NCBI RefSeq assembly: GCF_003609995.1
Contig: NZ_AP018786.1
Location: 2,180,001 to 2,244,000, forward strand
Length of the DNA: 64,000 nt
Reading direction: 5' to 3'
Origin: Sutterella megalosphaeroides
Lineage (GTDB): Bacteria; Pseudomonadota; Gammaproteobacteria; Burkholderiales; Burkholderiaceae_F
Positions 63,568 through 64,000 of the stretch are shown one piece after another. Position numbers and translations under genes: made by a program. Position 1 is the stretch's first letter, and each line of letters begins with the position of its first letter. The notes under the pieces are model-generated. The model did not search any database, was not told the DNA's origin, and saw nothing but the letters and a program-made list of their open reading frames with translations.

Positions 63568-64000
63568 TCACGCCGGGACGCCGACCGTAAAGAGGACGAT
63601 CGGTTCAAGGTGTTCGGGAAGGTTCATCGCCTGACGCAGGGCCTCATGGTTGAACGAAGCCCGCACGCAACCCGCGAGTCCCAGGGCGGTTGCGGCGAGG
63701 TAGCAGGACTGCCCCATCGTGCCCGCATCGACCCAGACGCCCTGCGGACGGGCGTTTTTCGAGCGCTCCTTGTCGGCGACGAAAACGAGCGTCACGGGCG
63801 CCTTTTCGACGTATTCGAACTGGTACGCGGTCGAGACGCGGCGCACGTCCGCTTCGGCCGTTTGTTCAAGCGTCATGTCGGCCGCGTTGAAGCGCCACGC
63901 GCCGTCCGAACGCAACACGTACACCTCCACCGCGCGCAGATCAAGGGTCGACGGCGTGGTGCGCCGGCCGTCCTCGTCCGTGATGCCCGCCGCGGCCCAG
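63568..64000 (-). CDS. Nitroreductase-family protein, SagB-like (5'-truncated by window edge)
   Basis: The frame runs off the right edge. The visible part starts WAAAGITDEDGRRTTPSTLDLRAVEVYVL and continues with MTLEQTAEADVRRVSTAYQFEYVEKAPVTLVFVADKERS, VWVDAGTMGQSCYLAATALGLAGCVRASFNHEALRQAMNLPEHLEPIVLFTVGVP. WAA.GIT...RRT.PSA and D.G..AQN..L.A..LGL are signatures of FMN-dependent nitroreductases of the SagB/McbC oxidoreductase branch. An apparent GTG start at 63930 is internal. Substrate unknown. Confidence 0.85.
   Translation of the reverse strand, partial: WAAAGITDEDGRRTTPSTLDLRAVEVYVLRSDGAWRFNAADMTLEQTAEADVRRVSTAYQFEYVEKAPVTLVFVADKERSKNARPQGVWVDAGTMGQSCYLAATALGLAGCVRASFNHEALRQAMNLPEHLEPIVLFTVGVPA

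Overview
The window looks like chromosome of a GC-rich, anaerobically respiring Gram-negative, most likely a betaproteobacterium of the Sutterellaceae type (gut Burkholderiales). Reasons: several periplasmic terminal reductases with Tat or Sec signals (a DmsAB-type molybdoenzyme, two fumarate-reductase-like flavoproteins, an octaheme nitrite reductase), multiheme c-type cytochromes, an aryl-sulfate sulfotransferase, a general porin, a type V autotransporter, and rnfH next to smpB. The species assignment is inference. No tRNA, rRNA operon, insertion sequence, prophage or CRISPR array was seen.

Layout. 1-10.4 kb: a truncated Tat-exported metallo-beta-lactamase-fold protein, dmsAB without a membrane anchor gene, a CYTH phosphatase with a lipoprotein, a Tat-exported FAD reductase, an amidohydrolase divergent from a LysR regulator, and a tetraheme cytochrome. 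10.5-16.8 kb: a compact seven-gene minus-strand operon with Imm17-like, TPR, YdgA/DUF945-like, WG-repeat lipoprotein, YbjN and DUF4261 proteins. This is the best candidate for an undescribed multi-gene system. 17-27.5 kb: a plus-strand run with a lipoprotein, TolC, a HlyD-like adaptor, a double ABC-2 permease without its own ATPase, TatD, an ankyrin protein, RlhA and an unknown protein. 27.6-32.3 kb: CcmI, an octaheme nitrite reductase and an alanine/sodium symporter. 32.6-36.7 kb: rnfH/smpB and a metal-chelate ABC importer.

36.8-41.5 kb holds a large autotransporter. Its signal peptide is in frame with the upstream ATG only if a nine-base C tract changes length, so it appears phase-variable and OFF as sequenced. 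41.7-46.7 kb is leuABCD. 46.9-52.8 kb holds a flavoprotein with an FMN-binding domain whose usual catalytic residues are replaced, a PiT-type phosphate transporter with a PhoU-like tail, and an MdtG-like exporter. 53.2-53.55 kb contains no credible protein but many nested hairpins and a terminator, suggesting an unidentified structured RNA. 53.7-56.4 kb has a lipoprotein, a membrane protein and a Sel1-repeat protein. About 1.95 kb without a credible gene then precedes an HU gene. The right end carries a LysR gene, a porin and an aryl-sulfate sulfotransferase gene on the minus strand, and a nitroreductase cut by the window edge.

Together the genes suggest an organism that respires oxidised sulfur/nitrogen compounds and unsaturated organic acids in the periplasm, matures c-type cytochromes, makes its own leucine, and presents a switchable surface protein.
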